A stretch of 9,136 nt of DNA from DATLFA01 sp039934635. GTDB lineage: Bacteria; Actinomycetota; Acidimicrobiia; Acidimicrobiales; WLNW01. The notes under the pieces were generated by a model. That model was not told the DNA's origin. It did no database searches and saw only the letters and a program-made list of their open reading frames with translations. Numbering within the stretch: the stretch's first letter is position 1; each line of letters starts with the position of its first letter. Location of the stretch: NCBI GenBank assembly GCA_039934635.1, contig JBDTLT010000223.1, forward strand, positions 1 through 9,136, written 5' to 3'. Positions 1-6,653 of the stretch are shown piece by piece. The position numbers were made by a program, and so were the translations under genes.

Positions 1-1163
1 CGTTCAAGATGCACGAGGGCGGCAAGATCGAAGTCATCTCGCTGGCACCGGTGCGCGACAAAGACGACCTGTCGATGGCCTACACGCCCGGCGTCGCTCG
101 CATCTGCATGGCGATCCATCATCGCCCCGAGCTGTCCTTCGAGTACACGATCCGTAAGAACACGGTTGCCATCGTCAGCGACGGCACCGCGGTGCTCGGC
201 CTCGGCGACATCGGCCCACTCGGTGCGATGCCGGTGATGGAGGGCAAGGCGCTTCTGTTCAAGACCTTCGGCGGCGTCGACGCGTTCCCGATCTGTCTCG
301 ACACCAAAGACCCCGACGAGATCATCGAGACGGTGGTGCGCCTGGCGCCGACGTTCGGTGGCGTCAACCTCGAAGACATCGCCGCGCCCAACTGCTTTTA
401 CATCGAAGAAGAGTTGAAGAAGCGCGTCGACATCCCGATCTTCCACGACGATCAGCACGGCACCGCAGTGGTCACGCTGGCGGCGCTCGTCAACTCGCTC
501 AAGATCGTGGGCAAGAAGATGGAAGACCTCTACGTCGTCGTCGCCGGCGTCGGTGCGGCCGGTGTCGCGTGCGCCAAGATCTTGATGAGCGCGGGCGTGC
601 AAAACATCGTCGGCTGCGATCGCCAAGGCGCCATCTTCGAGGGGCGCGACAATCTCAACTTCGCCAAAGAATGGTTCGCCAAGAACAGCAACACCGAGCG
701 CAAGATGGGCACCATCTCCGAGATGATGGCCGGCGCCGATGTGTTCATCGGTGTGTCGGGCCCTGGGCTCATCACGGCGTCCGACATTCGCCGCATGGCC
801 AAGGATCCGATCGTGTTCGCCATGGCCAACCCCGATCCCGAGATCCGCCCCGAAGAAGCCGACGGTCTGCCGGCTGTCATGGCCACGGGTCGCAGCGACT
901 ATCCCAACCAGATCAACAACGTGCTGGCCTTCCCCGGCATCTTCCGGGGCGCGCTCGACGTCGGCGCGACCGACATCACCGAGAAGATGAAGGTTGCGGC
1001 GGCCAAGGCGATTGCTGATTCGGTGGACGACGAACGCTTGTCGCCCAACTTCGTGGTGCCGTCGGTGTTCGATCGCGACGTGCCCTACCAAGTCGCGCAA
1101 GCCGTCGGCGAAGCCGCACTCACCGAGGGCATCTGCCGCCCGCCGGTCGCGCTCTATACCTAG
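1..1163 (+). CDS. Malic enzyme (malate dehydrogenase, oxaloacetate-decarboxylating), 5' partial
   Basis: Oxidatively decarboxylates malate to pyruvate and CO2 with NAD(P)+, linking the TCA cycle to pyruvate; cytosolic. The frame is open to the left edge, so the gene probably starts upstream. The first in-window ATG (9) lies in a conserved stretch (HEGGKIEV) and is unlikely to be the true start. Counting from that Met: AYTPGVA with the proposed catalytic Tyr25, MEGKALLFK with catalytic Lys80, metal ligands Glu122-Asp123 (NLEDI) and Asp148 (FHDDQHGT), a Rossmann nucleotide loop at 178-187 (VAGVGAAGVA), then MANPDPE at 273-279 and the C-terminal NNVLAFPG block. At 384 visible residues it has almost the whole bacterial short-type enzyme. 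Many actinobacterial homologues carry an extra N-terminal ACT domain, which would lie outside the window. NAD versus NADP preference cannot be read from the sequence. Ends TAG. Confidence 0.95.
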   Translation, partial: FKMHEGGKIEVISLAPVRDKDDLSMAYTPGVARICMAIHHRPELSFEYTIRKNTVAIVSDGTAVLGLGDIGPLGAMPVMEGKALLFKTFGGVDAFPICLDTKDPDEIIETVVRLAPTFGGVNLEDIAAPNCFYIEEELKKRVDIPIFHDDQHGTAVVTLAALVNSLKIVGKKMEDLYVVVAGVGAAGVACAKILMSAGVQNIVGCDRQGAIFEGRDNLNFAKEWFAKNSNTERKMGTISEMMAGADVFIGVSGPGLITASDIRRMAKDPIVFAMANPDPEIRPEEADGLPAVMATGRSDYPNQINNVLAFPGIFRGALDVGATDITEKMKVAAAKAIADSVDDERLSPNFVVPSVFDRDVPYQVAQAVGEAALTEGICRPPVALYT

Positions 1164-1171
1164 TCCACTCG

Positions 1172-1186
1172 TGCGGCTCCGCCGCA
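1172..1186 (+). terminator. Short GC-rich hairpin after the malic enzyme gene
   Basis: A perfect 6-bp stem (TGCGGC/GCCGCA) with a 3-base loop begins 9 bases after the malic enzyme stop. No T-run follows, so it would be a non-canonical terminator or a 3'-end stabilising hairpin. The assignment rests on position and symmetry only. Confidence 0.35.
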
Positions 1187-1241
1187 ACGGATGGGCGGTT
1201 GTGCTGCCAGAACGGACGGAGCGGCCGTTTCCGGCGCTGTT

Positions 1242-1270
1242 CGAAGGGGTACTCCGAAGGATCCCCTTTG
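1242..1270 (+). promoter_or_regulatory. Leader hairpin abutting the ribosome binding site of the DinB-like gene
   Basis: CGAAGGGG (1242-1249) pairs with CCCCTTTG (1263-1270), giving eight pairs including one G-U. A nested stem inside it pairs TCC (1253-1255) with GGA (1259-1261) around a GAA loop. The hairpin ends one base before the Shine-Dalgarno AAGGAGG (1271-1277) of the gene starting at 1285. It could set ribosome access, act as a 5' stabiliser, or terminate readthrough from the malic enzyme gene. No known riboswitch class is recognised. Confidence 0.35.
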
Positions 1271-1284
1271 AAGGAGGATTCACC

Positions 1285-1827
1285 ATGGCGAAGCCCGATC
1301 TTCTCGATCTCTATTCCCGTGCCAGTGAGTGGGCCGTCGGCAAAGCCGACGGGGCGGGCAAGAAGCTCGACGCGAGGACGCCCTGCGACGAGTGGGATGT
1401 GCGCACGTTGATGAATCACATGCTCGACACGCAGAACTACTTCCTCGGCGCGGCCCACGGGACCAACGAGCCCTTGCCGTCGCCCAACCCGCCCGAGCGC
1501 ATCAGTGACGACCCTGCGGCCGACCTCGCCCTCGCCCGCAAGGAGATGTTGAGCGCGTTCGCGCAAGACGGCGTGATCGAAAAGACCGGTCCGTCGCTCG
1601 GCATCGCCTTCTCTGATCAACTCCTGCACGGCTGGGACTTGGCCAAGGCGACCGGGCAGGACACCACGATGCCCGACGGCTTGCCCGAAGCCGCGTACGA
1701 AATGATCCACGGCCGCTTCACCGAGGAACAGCGCAAGGGCGTGTTCAAGCCTGAGGTCGAGGTCCCGGCGAATGCGCCCGCCCAGCAGAAGCTGCTCGCG
1801 TACACCGGCCGCAATGCGTCCGCGTAA
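1285..1827 (+). CDS. TIGR03086-family DinB/mycothiol-isomerase-like metal-binding protein
   Basis: A 180-residue protein of the actinobacterial group related to the N-terminal domain of mycothiol-dependent maleylpyruvate isomerase (DinB-like four-helix bundle). Family hallmarks are TPCDEWDVRTLMNHM at 32-46 and LLHGWDLAKATGQD at 113-126. The metal site expected for the fold is His45, an acid four residues before the second histidine (Asp111; Glu in characterised isomerases) and His115. The substrate of this subfamily is unknown; thiol (mycothiol) transfer or isomerisation is only a family-level guess. The ATG at 1285 is set by an excellent Shine-Dalgarno (AAGGAGG, 7 bases upstream). The frame stays open far upstream into the malic enzyme gene, but that extension is an out-of-frame shadow. 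Soluble, no signal peptide. It stands alone with its own leader hairpin. Confidence 0.85.
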   Translation: MAKPDLLDLYSRASEWAVGKADGAGKKLDARTPCDEWDVRTLMNHMLDTQNYFLGAAHGTNEPLPSPNPPERISDDPAADLALARKEMLSAFAQDGVIEKTGPSLGIAFSDQLLHGWDLAKATGQDTTMPDGLPEAAYEMIHGRFTEEQRKGVFKPEVEVPANAPAQQKLLAYTGRNASA

Positions 1828-1875
1828 CCCTGCGTCGAGTTAGAGCAACACTTCGTTTATGCCTTGATCGAGATT

Positions 1876-1890
1876 CGTAGATTCACTACG
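1876..1890. repeat. Inverted repeat CGTAG-attca-CTACG in the promoter region of the membrane protein gene
   Basis: A perfect 5-bp inverted repeat with a 5-base spacer in the noticeably AT-richer gap 1828-1976. It overlaps a direct repeat of GATTC (1872-1876 and 1880-1884). A weak TTGATC at 1864-1869 could be a -35 element, but no convincing -10 partner is visible. Possible operator or a chance palindrome. Confidence 0.3.
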
Positions 1891-1976
1891 TATTTCACGG
1901 CGCCTCCCTGTCACCCGATCCGGCTTCGCGAACGTCTGTAGGAGTTCAAGACTTCCACGCCGAAGCGGAGCTGACA

Positions 1977-2621
1977 GTGTCGATCGATCTCGCCCCACCC
2001 TCGACCGTGATCGCAGCAGCGGCGCGCCAACGGATACTCCCGATCGTCGCGATCGGCGCGGCGGGCGGGTTGGCCCTCGGTGTTGTCGCTCGAGCGTGGA
2101 TGCGATTGATCAGCGAAGATCCCGGCTTCACGTGGGGCGGAACGCTCTTCATCGTCATGGGCTTCACGGTCTTCGGCCTCACGCAATCGATCGTGGCGGC
2201 CGCCCGTCGCCGCGACGCACGGCGTTCGAGGTTGACGGTCCTGCGGGTCATCGGCATTGCTGGAATGTTGCCGCTATTCGTCGCGGCCGGCGCGGTGATG
2301 TTCCCTACCGTGATCGGAGGCGGGCTCGCACTTGCACGCGACGAGTGGCGCAGGGTCACCCGCGGGATCTGCCTCGTCGTCGCGGCGCTGCCCGTGCTGT
2401 TCGTGGGCAACGATCTCGTCGACTCGTTCGGGTGGTCGTGGCGCAGCTTTGCGGGATTCCTCGGGATGCTCGCGATCTACGCCACGATCATCGGGGCGAC
2501 GCGTTTCACGTTCACCCGCCAAGCCGACGGCTGGCGCTCGCAGCGCAGCAAGACCGTCGTCATCGCAGTCGTCGTGTTCTTGTTGTTGCTCATCCCGTTG
2601 GCCGCCGGAGGCATCAAGTAG
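1977..2621 (+). CDS. Hypothetical polytopic membrane protein
   Basis: I do not recognise a functional family. The 214-residue product starts at GTG 1977, with CGGAG about six bases upstream. About six hydrophobic segments are visible near residues 20-40, 54-76, 90-118, 130-146, 157-177 and 191-210, with short basic connectors (RRRDARRSR at 77-85, RQADGWRSQR at 181-190) that should face the cytoplasm. The first connector carries ARAWMRLISEDPGFTWGGTL (39-56), whose Trp, Arg and acidic residues inside a membrane protein look conserved rather than random. No enzymatic motif, signal peptidase site or transporter signature is evident. It is monocistronic: more than 140 bases separate it from the gene before, and the next gene is convergent. 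Codon use matches the neighbours, so it is a real gene of unknown role. Confidence 0.75.
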   Translation: MSIDLAPPSTVIAAAARQRILPIVAIGAAGGLALGVVARAWMRLISEDPGFTWGGTLFIVMGFTVFGLTQSIVAAARRRDARRSRLTVLRVIGIAGMLPLFVAAGAVMFPTVIGGGLALARDEWRRVTRGICLVVAALPVLFVGNDLVDSFGWSWRSFAGFLGMLAIYATIIGATRFTFTRQADGWRSQRSKTVVIAVVVFLLLLIPLAAGGIK

Positions 2622-2647
2622 ACGCCTATGGATTGGCGCGGTTGTTG

Positions 2648-2687
2648 TGAGCTCGCTGTCGGGCGATCGCGAAGATGCGAGCGCTCA
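2648..2687. terminator. Candidate bidirectional terminator between convergent genes
   Basis: TGAGCTCGC (2648-2656) is the reverse complement of GCGAG-CG-CTCA (2677-2687) apart from a two-base bulge, giving nine pairs around a 20-base loop. It lies in the 63-base gap between the convergent membrane-protein and STAS genes and reaches the STAS stop codon. There is no T-run on either strand, so function is inferred from position and symmetry. Confidence 0.35.
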
Positions 2688-2987
2688 GGCGACGCCGCAG
2701 AGATCAAGGATGCGTTTGGCGCGATTCGACGGCGACCGCAACGTCAGCATTCGTGATTGCGCCGCCAGCAACCGACGGATACCGACGATGAGATCGACGG
2801 TCGCCGCACTCATGAAATCCACCCCACTGAGGTCGACCACGATGTCGGAGTGTGAAGACGCGATCGCAATTGCGAACAATTCATTGTCCGCCGGCAGCGT
2901 CGCGACGTCATGCTCGCCCGTCAGCGTGATGATCGTCGCCTCGGTCTGACGGGATCGTGGGGTGCTCGGAGGTTGCACGAGAGCCAT
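2685..2987 (-). CDS. Stand-alone STAS-domain protein (anti-sigma factor antagonist-like)
   Basis: About 100 residues, essentially one STAS domain, the fold by which SpoIIAA/RsbV-type proteins bind and release anti-sigma kinases. Counting from the chosen Met: strand IITLTGEHDVAT (19-30), the core VVDLSGVDFMSAATVDLIV at about 49-67, and the C-terminal LRSPSNRAKRILDLCGV typical of actinobacterial STAS proteins. The canonical FMDSSGL phospho-serine loop reads FMSAATV: the Asp is Ser and the serine positions are Ala. Regulation by the classic kinase may therefore be lost or moved to the Ser at the Asp position. I chose the ATG at 2987 because GGAG sits five bases upstream; a GTG at 3041 would add 18 residues but has a poorer site. 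No anti-sigma kinase or phosphatase gene lies in the window, so its partner is elsewhere. Confidence 0.8.
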   Translation of the reverse strand: MALVQPPSTPRSRQTEATIITLTGEHDVATLPADNELFAIAIASSHSDIVVDLSGVDFMSAATVDLIVGIRRLLAAQSRMLTLRSPSNRAKRILDLCGVA

Positions 2988-3073
2988 GACGTCTCCATGC
3001 ACCGCCCCCTGAGGGAGCGTGCCACCCCGACTCAAATCCACTGACGCACCTAACGCAAGGGTCCTAAGTCACT

Positions 3074-3090
3074 TACCGATCCCCTCGGTA
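3074..3090 (-). terminator. Hairpin downstream of the CMD-SDR unit
   Basis: Perfect 6-bp inverted repeat TACCGA/TCGGTA with a 5-base loop, lying 20-36 bases past the dehydrogenase stop on the - strand and before the STAS gene. No T-run follows, so terminator function is tentative. Confidence 0.4.
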
Positions 3091-3109
3091 GCCGTTGAGA
3101 TCCGAACGC

Positions 3110-3853
3110 TCAGAGCAGGCCGAGGTAGGCCCCGCCGTCGACCTGTAGCGCGACGCCGGTGACGAAGCGGGCGTGCTCCGAACACAAGAACGCGGCAACG
3201 TGGCCGAAGTCCGCGGGATCGCCGAAGGAACGTGACGGCAGCGAACGCTCCGCGCTTTCGATGTTGTCGCCGTAGAGCTGACGCAACCGGTCGGTCGCGT
3301 GCAGACCCGGCAACAGCGAGTTGACCGTGACGCCGTCGGCCGCGACCTCGAGCGCCAACGTCTTCAGGAAGCCGGTTGCGCCGGCGCGTGCGGTGTTGGA
3401 CAAGATGAGATGCGCGATCGGTTGTTTCACCGCGATCGAGGTGATCGCCACGACCCGGCCCCACTTGCGTTCTTGCATGGCGGGTACGGCGGCTTTGCAC
3501 ATCGCGACGACCGACAACAGGTTGAGGTCGAGTGCCGCCTGATACGCGTCGACCGCCGTCGACGCAAAGTTGCCCGCAGGAGGTCCTCCCGCGTTGGTCA
3601 CGAGGATGTCGATCGCGCCGAGCGCGGCGTGGGCCTCGTCGACGAGTCGGGTCGCGCCCGCGGTGTCGGACACGTCGGCGATGATCACCGTTGCACCGGG
3701 CACCGTTTCGGCGGCGACCCGCAGCCGGGCTTCGTCGCGACCCGAGATCACCACGCGACAACCCGCGGCGGCCAGTGCTTGCGCGGTAGCCAGGCCGAGC
3801 CCGGCCGACGATGCCGCAACCAGTGCCCCGCGTCCTTCGATACCAAGGTCCAT
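3110..3853 (-). CDS. Short-chain dehydrogenase/reductase-like protein with atypical catalytic site
   Basis: A 247-residue single-domain Rossmann protein of SDR length. The N-terminal nucleotide loop reads VAASSAGLG (12-20) where a classical SDR has TGxxxGxG. Asp60 in ADVSD, NAGG at 87-90, Asn111 and Ser139 (ITSIA) follow in the expected order. The position of the catalytic YxxxK is occupied by SNTAR (152-156), so both Tyr and Lys are missing. The family end LQVDGGAYLGLL is present. This pattern matches the BKR-like SDR subgroup described as lacking a perfect cofactor motif and tetrad, so the substrate and even redox activity are uncertain. The start is ATG 3853, 10 bases after the CMD gene, so the two are very likely co-transcribed. 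The Shine-Dalgarno is weak (AGG), consistent with translational coupling. Confidence 0.9.
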   Translation of the reverse strand: MDLGIEGRGALVAASSAGLGLATAQALAAAGCRVVISGRDEARLRVAAETVPGATVIIADVSDTAGATRLVDEAHAALGAIDILVTNAGGPPAGNFASTAVDAYQAALDLNLLSVVAMCKAAVPAMQERKWGRVVAITSIAVKQPIAHLILSNTARAGATGFLKTLALEVAADGVTVNSLLPGLHATDRLRQLYGDNIESAERSLPSRSFGDPADFGHVAAFLCSEHARFVTGVALQVDGGAYLGLL

Positions 3854-3863
3854 GAGTGTGAAC

Positions 3864-4415
3864 CTAGTGGTTGCCCGCGGCGGTCACGGGCGGCCAGCCC
3901 GCAACGCCCTCGTCGAGCTCGACCCCGCAGCTGTTCAAGATGCCCGAGACCATGCGATAGAAGAGCGTGGCGGCCATGTACTCCAAGATGTCGTGATGAT
4001 CGAAGTGTGCGACCAGGTCGCCCCATGTCGGGTCGCTCACGCAGTCGTCGCGATAGAGGTCGTCGACCATCTCCAACAGCGCGCGCTCGGGCGCACTCCA
4101 CGAGCCCTGCTCGAGCGGCCGGGTGAGCAGATCGATCTCGCCCTCGGTGACGCCGACGGATTTGGCCATCAGCGTGTGTTGACCGAACTCGTAGCGCGAC
4201 TGGCACTGCCAACCCATACGCAAGATCACCATCTCGCGCCCCCGCGCGGGGATCGTGCCCTCCTGCAACAGCGACCGTCCCATCGCCGCCATACCCGCGG
4301 CAACGGTCGGATTGGTGGCCAACGTGGATCGAACGTTGTGTGCGTTCATCGCCGTGGTGAGGCTCGGCGGACGTTGCGAGGTTGGTGGAACGCGGGGACT
4401 ATCGGGACGGCGCAT
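3864..4415 (-). CDS. Carboxymuconolactone decarboxylase (CMD/AhpD-like) family protein
   Basis: A 183-residue all-helical protein of the CMD family (AhpD-like fold). The core is REMVILRMGWQCQSRYEFGQH at 60-80: Cys71, Glu76 and His80 sit where AhpD has its CxxC/Glu/His relay, but the second Cys is Arg74, so dithiol peroxidase activity is doubtful. The C-terminal half contains MVDDLYRDD and the family-typical FYRMVSGILNSCGVELDEG. Related proteins are annotated as gamma-carboxymuconolactone decarboxylase or alkylhydroperoxidase-like, and the true substrate is unknown. I chose ATG 4415, with AGGTGAG about nine bases upstream. A GTG at 4451 adds 12 residues with no well-placed ribosome site. It is the first gene of a two-gene unit with the SDR-like protein, which suggests a shared catabolic or detoxification step, and it diverges from the response regulator gene. 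Confidence 0.85.
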   Translation of the reverse strand: MRRPDSPRVPPTSQRPPSLTTAMNAHNVRSTLATNPTVAAGMAAMGRSLLQEGTIPARGREMVILRMGWQCQSRYEFGQHTLMAKSVGVTEGEIDLLTRPLEQGSWSAPERALLEMVDDLYRDDCVSDPTWGDLVAHFDHHDILEYMAATLFYRMVSGILNSCGVELDEGVAGWPPVTAAGNH

Positions 4416-4474
4416 TCCCGTATTCTCACCTGATTCCCACCAAGCGCGCACCGAGAACTCACGGACCTCCTCGA

Positions 4475-4485
4475 CACTAGGAGTG
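4475..4485. promoter_or_regulatory. Palindrome CACT-agg-AGTG in the divergent promoter region
   Basis: Perfect 4-bp inverted repeat with a 3-base spacer, between the divergent CMD and response regulator genes. AGGAG recurs 10 bases apart at 4479 and 4489. It could be an operator read by the adjacent regulator, but it is short and no clear -10/-35 pair is visible nearby. Confidence 0.2.
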
Positions 4486-4551
4486 ACCAGGAGCGGTGAG
4501 ATTCAGGTGAAAACGACTGACGATAACGTGCATGCCCATGACGGCTGGGTT

Positions 4552-5256
4552 ATGACTAAGACCGTGAACACGCCGACGCGCTCGCGCATTTTGATGGCCG
4601 AAGACGACCGTGCCACCCGTGAGTCGCTCGTTCGTGCCTTCGAATTGGAGGGGTACGACGTCCAAGCGGTGGGCGACGGCGCCCTGGTGCTCGAGGCTGC
4701 GTTGACTGCCGCGCCCGACGTCATCGTCCTCGACGTGATGATGCCCAATCTCGACGGGCTCACCGCGTGCCGGCGTCTGCGGGCGCGCGGCGATCGCACG
4801 CCGATCCTCATGCTGACCGCTCGCACCGAAACATCCGATCGTGTGTCGGGGCTCGACGCCGGCGCCGACGACTATCTGTCCAAGCCGTTCGAACTCGACG
4901 AGTTGCTGGCCCGCATCCGCGCGTTGCTGCGCCGAGTACGCGAAGACGATCCGTCCACCACGCTGCGCATCGCCGATCTCAGCATGGACCCGCGCGGCCG
5001 CCGCTCGTGGCGCGGCGATCGCGAGATGGAGCTCACCAAGACGGAGTTCGATCTGTTGGAACTCCTCGTGCGCAACGCCGGTGTGGTGCTCGATCAAACG
5101 ACGATCTACGAACGCATCTGGGGTTTCGACTTCGGCCCCGATTCCAAGAACCTCGCGGTGTACATCCGCTACTTGCGGCTGAAGACCGAGGACGCGGGCG
5201 AACCCCGACTCATCCACACCGTGCGGGGCGTGGGTTACGTGGTGCGTGAGTTGTGA
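4552..5256 (+). CDS. OmpR/PhoB-type response regulator, MprA-like
   Basis: Two-domain response regulator of 234 residues from ATG 4552. Receiver domain about 12-127: acidic pocket Glu17-Asp18-Asp19, phospho-acceptor Asp61 in VLDVMMP, Thr89 and Lys111 (LSKPF). Winged-helix DNA-binding domain about 138-232: TKTEFDLLELL, then IWGFDFGPDSKNLAVYIRYLR and LIHTVRGVGYVVREL. The overall wording is strikingly close to mycobacterial MprA, which controls envelope-stress genes including sigE and sigB; orthology is not proven. Start choice: the frame is open back to 4255, but the earlier part overlaps the divergent CMD gene. GTG 4507 has a GGTGA ribosome site seven bases upstream and would add 15 residues; ATG 4552 has no visible site but gives a normal N-terminus. 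The stop overlaps the kinase start (GTGA), indicating a coupled operon. Target promoters are unknown. Confidence 0.93.
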   Translation: MTKTVNTPTRSRILMAEDDRATRESLVRAFELEGYDVQAVGDGALVLEAALTAAPDVIVLDVMMPNLDGLTACRRLRARGDRTPILMLTARTETSDRVSGLDAGADDYLSKPFELDELLARIRALLRRVREDDPSTTLRIADLSMDPRGRRSWRGDREMELTKTEFDLLELLVRNAGVVLDQTTIYERIWGFDFGPDSKNLAVYIRYLRLKTEDAGEPRLIHTVRGVGYVVREL

Positions 5257-6653
5257 ACCTGCGGGTGCGCTTCGCGCTGGCGCTCTCGGTGCTTGCGGCA
5301 GCGGCCACGATCACCGCCGGCGTCACCAGCTATCTCTCCACCCGTGACCGCCTCAACCAAGAGGTCGATGCCGCGCTGCAAGAGACGGCCAGTGTCGCGA
5401 ATCGCGACTCGCGGTTCGACCGCGGGTCGCCGGCCATCGACCGCTTCGGAGATGTGAGAAACCGAGGCCCGGTGCCGTTGCCGAGTTCGCGCATCGAGCT
5501 CTACAACGTGCAGCGCCTCGATACCGAAGGCAAGGTGGTCACGCCGACCGGGTTCGTGGCGCTGCCGATCAGCAACGGTGACATCGAAGTCGCCCGCAAT
5601 GGCGGTTCGGCCGTGCGCACGATACGCGTCGACGGCACGCCCTATCGCATGCTGACGACGGCGGCCGCAGGTGGCGGAGCCCTGCAGATCGCCCGCGAGC
5701 TCACCTCGACCGAAAGCCTCTTGAATTCGTTGCGCAACCGCTACGTCGTGCTCAGTGTGTTCGTCAGCGCCGCCGCCGCGGCGGTCGGTTGGGTCATCGC
5801 CCGGCACTCGACGCGATCGTTGATGCGGCTCACCGCGGCGGTCGAAAACGTCGGCGCCACGGGCCGTCTCGACCTGGCGGTCGGCGTCGAGCGGAGCGAC
5901 GAGGCGGGCCGGTTGGCCTCGGCCTTCAACGGCATGCTCTCGGCGCTCACCAGATCGCGAGAACAGCAGCAACAGCTCATCCAAGACGCGGGCCACGAGC
6001 TGCGCACCCCATTGACGAGCATGCGGACCAATGTCGCGTTGCTCAAGCGCGGCGGCCGCATGACGCCCGAAGCCACCAAGAGCACGATCGACGACCTCGA
6101 CAGCGAACTCGGCGAGCTCACGTCGTTGTTCAACGAACTGGTCGAGCTGGCGACCGACAGCCGCGATGAAGAACCCCAACAGGATGTGTCCCTGCAGCGC
6201 ATCGTCGAGCGGGCCGGCGCACGACTCGAGCGCCGTACCGGACGCGCGGTTCTCATCGACGGCGATGGCGGCATCCTCACCGGTCGCCCGCTCGCGATCG
6301 AGCGCGCGGTGCGCAACTTGCTCGACAACGCGGCCAAGTTCGATCCGACCGGCTATCCGATCGAGGTCACGATCCGTCGCGGCCACGTCGAGGTACGCGA
6401 TCGCGGGCCTGGCATCAGTGCCAACGACATCGCGCACATCTTCGATCGCTTCTACCGATCCGACGCGGCGCGCAATCAGCCCGGGTCCGGGCTCGGTCTC
6501 GCCATCGTGGCCGACATCGCCGCGGCGCACGGCGGCCGGGCATTCGCGTTCAATCACTCCGAGGGCGGCGCCGTCGTAGGCTTCGACCTCGGTGTCGATC
6601 GGGAGGATTCGGATGCGTCGCCTTCAGCCAGTGACCGTGGAGTCGGCGGCTGA
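5253..6653 (+). CDS. Sensor histidine kinase with HAMP domain, MprB-like
   Basis: A 466-residue membrane sensor kinase, partner of the regulator it overlaps by four bases (GTG start inside GTGA). TM1 is about 7-27, followed by an extracytoplasmic sensor of about 135 residues (28-163), TM2 about 164-183 and HAMP about 184-237. The dimerisation and phospho-acceptor helix carries His248 in QDAGHELRTPLTS. The catalytic domain has an N box NLLDNAAKF (355-363), G1 DRGPGIS (383-389), FDRFYRSD as F box (397-404) and G2 GSGLGLAIV (411-419), all intact. The H-box and the following SMRTNVALLKRGG closely resemble MprB, the mycobacterial envelope-stress sensor. The extracytoplasmic domain has no motif I can name, so the signal is unknown. 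After the G2 region it ends in a Ser/Asp-rich tail (451-466) whose coding region holds the start of the next gene. Confidence 0.95.
   Translation: MNLRVRFALALSVLAAAATITAGVTSYLSTRDRLNQEVDAALQETASVANRDSRFDRGSPAIDRFGDVRNRGPVPLPSSRIELYNVQRLDTEGKVVTPTGFVALPISNGDIEVARNGGSAVRTIRVDGTPYRMLTTAAAGGGALQIARELTSTESLLNSLRNRYVVLSVFVSAAAAAVGWVIARHSTRSLMRLTAAVENVGATGRLDLAVGVERSDEAGRLASAFNGMLSALTRSREQQQQLIQDAGHELRTPLTSMRTNVALLKRGGRMTPEATKSTIDDLDSELGELTSLFNELVELATDSRDEEPQQDVSLQRIVERAGARLERRTGRAVLIDGDGGILTGRPLAIERAVRNLLDNAAKFDPTGYPIEVTIRRGHVEVRDRGPGISANDIAHIFDRFYRSDAARNQPGSGLGLAIVADIAAAHGGRAFAFNHSEGGAVVGFDLGVDREDSDASPSASDRGVGG

Noticed and set aside
994..1284. Upstream in-frame extension of the DinB-like gene into the malic enzyme gene
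   Set aside because: The extra 97 residues are an out-of-frame reading of conserved malic enzyme coding sequence. The ATG at 1285 has an ideal Shine-Dalgarno and begins the family-typical N-terminus.
1864..1892. TTGATC and TACGTA with a 17-base spacer as a sigma-70 promoter
   Set aside because: The -10 hexamer matches the consensus at too few positions to call a promoter; only the inverted repeat is kept as a low-confidence site.
3299..4433. Two long + strand open frames across the SDR and CMD genes
   Set aside because: Their products are Arg/Ala/Pro-rich low-complexity translations opposite two recognisable protein families; typical GC-driven shadows.
4255..4506. Upstream extension of the response regulator to position 4255
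   Set aside because: It overlaps the divergent CMD coding region and adds non-conserved residues before the receiver domain.
5235..6557. A 440-codon open frame antisense to the histidine kinase gene
   Set aside because: It mirrors the codon structure of a clearly real kinase gene in high-GC DNA, is rich in Arg, Gly and Asp without domain motifs, and has no ribosome site that stands out.
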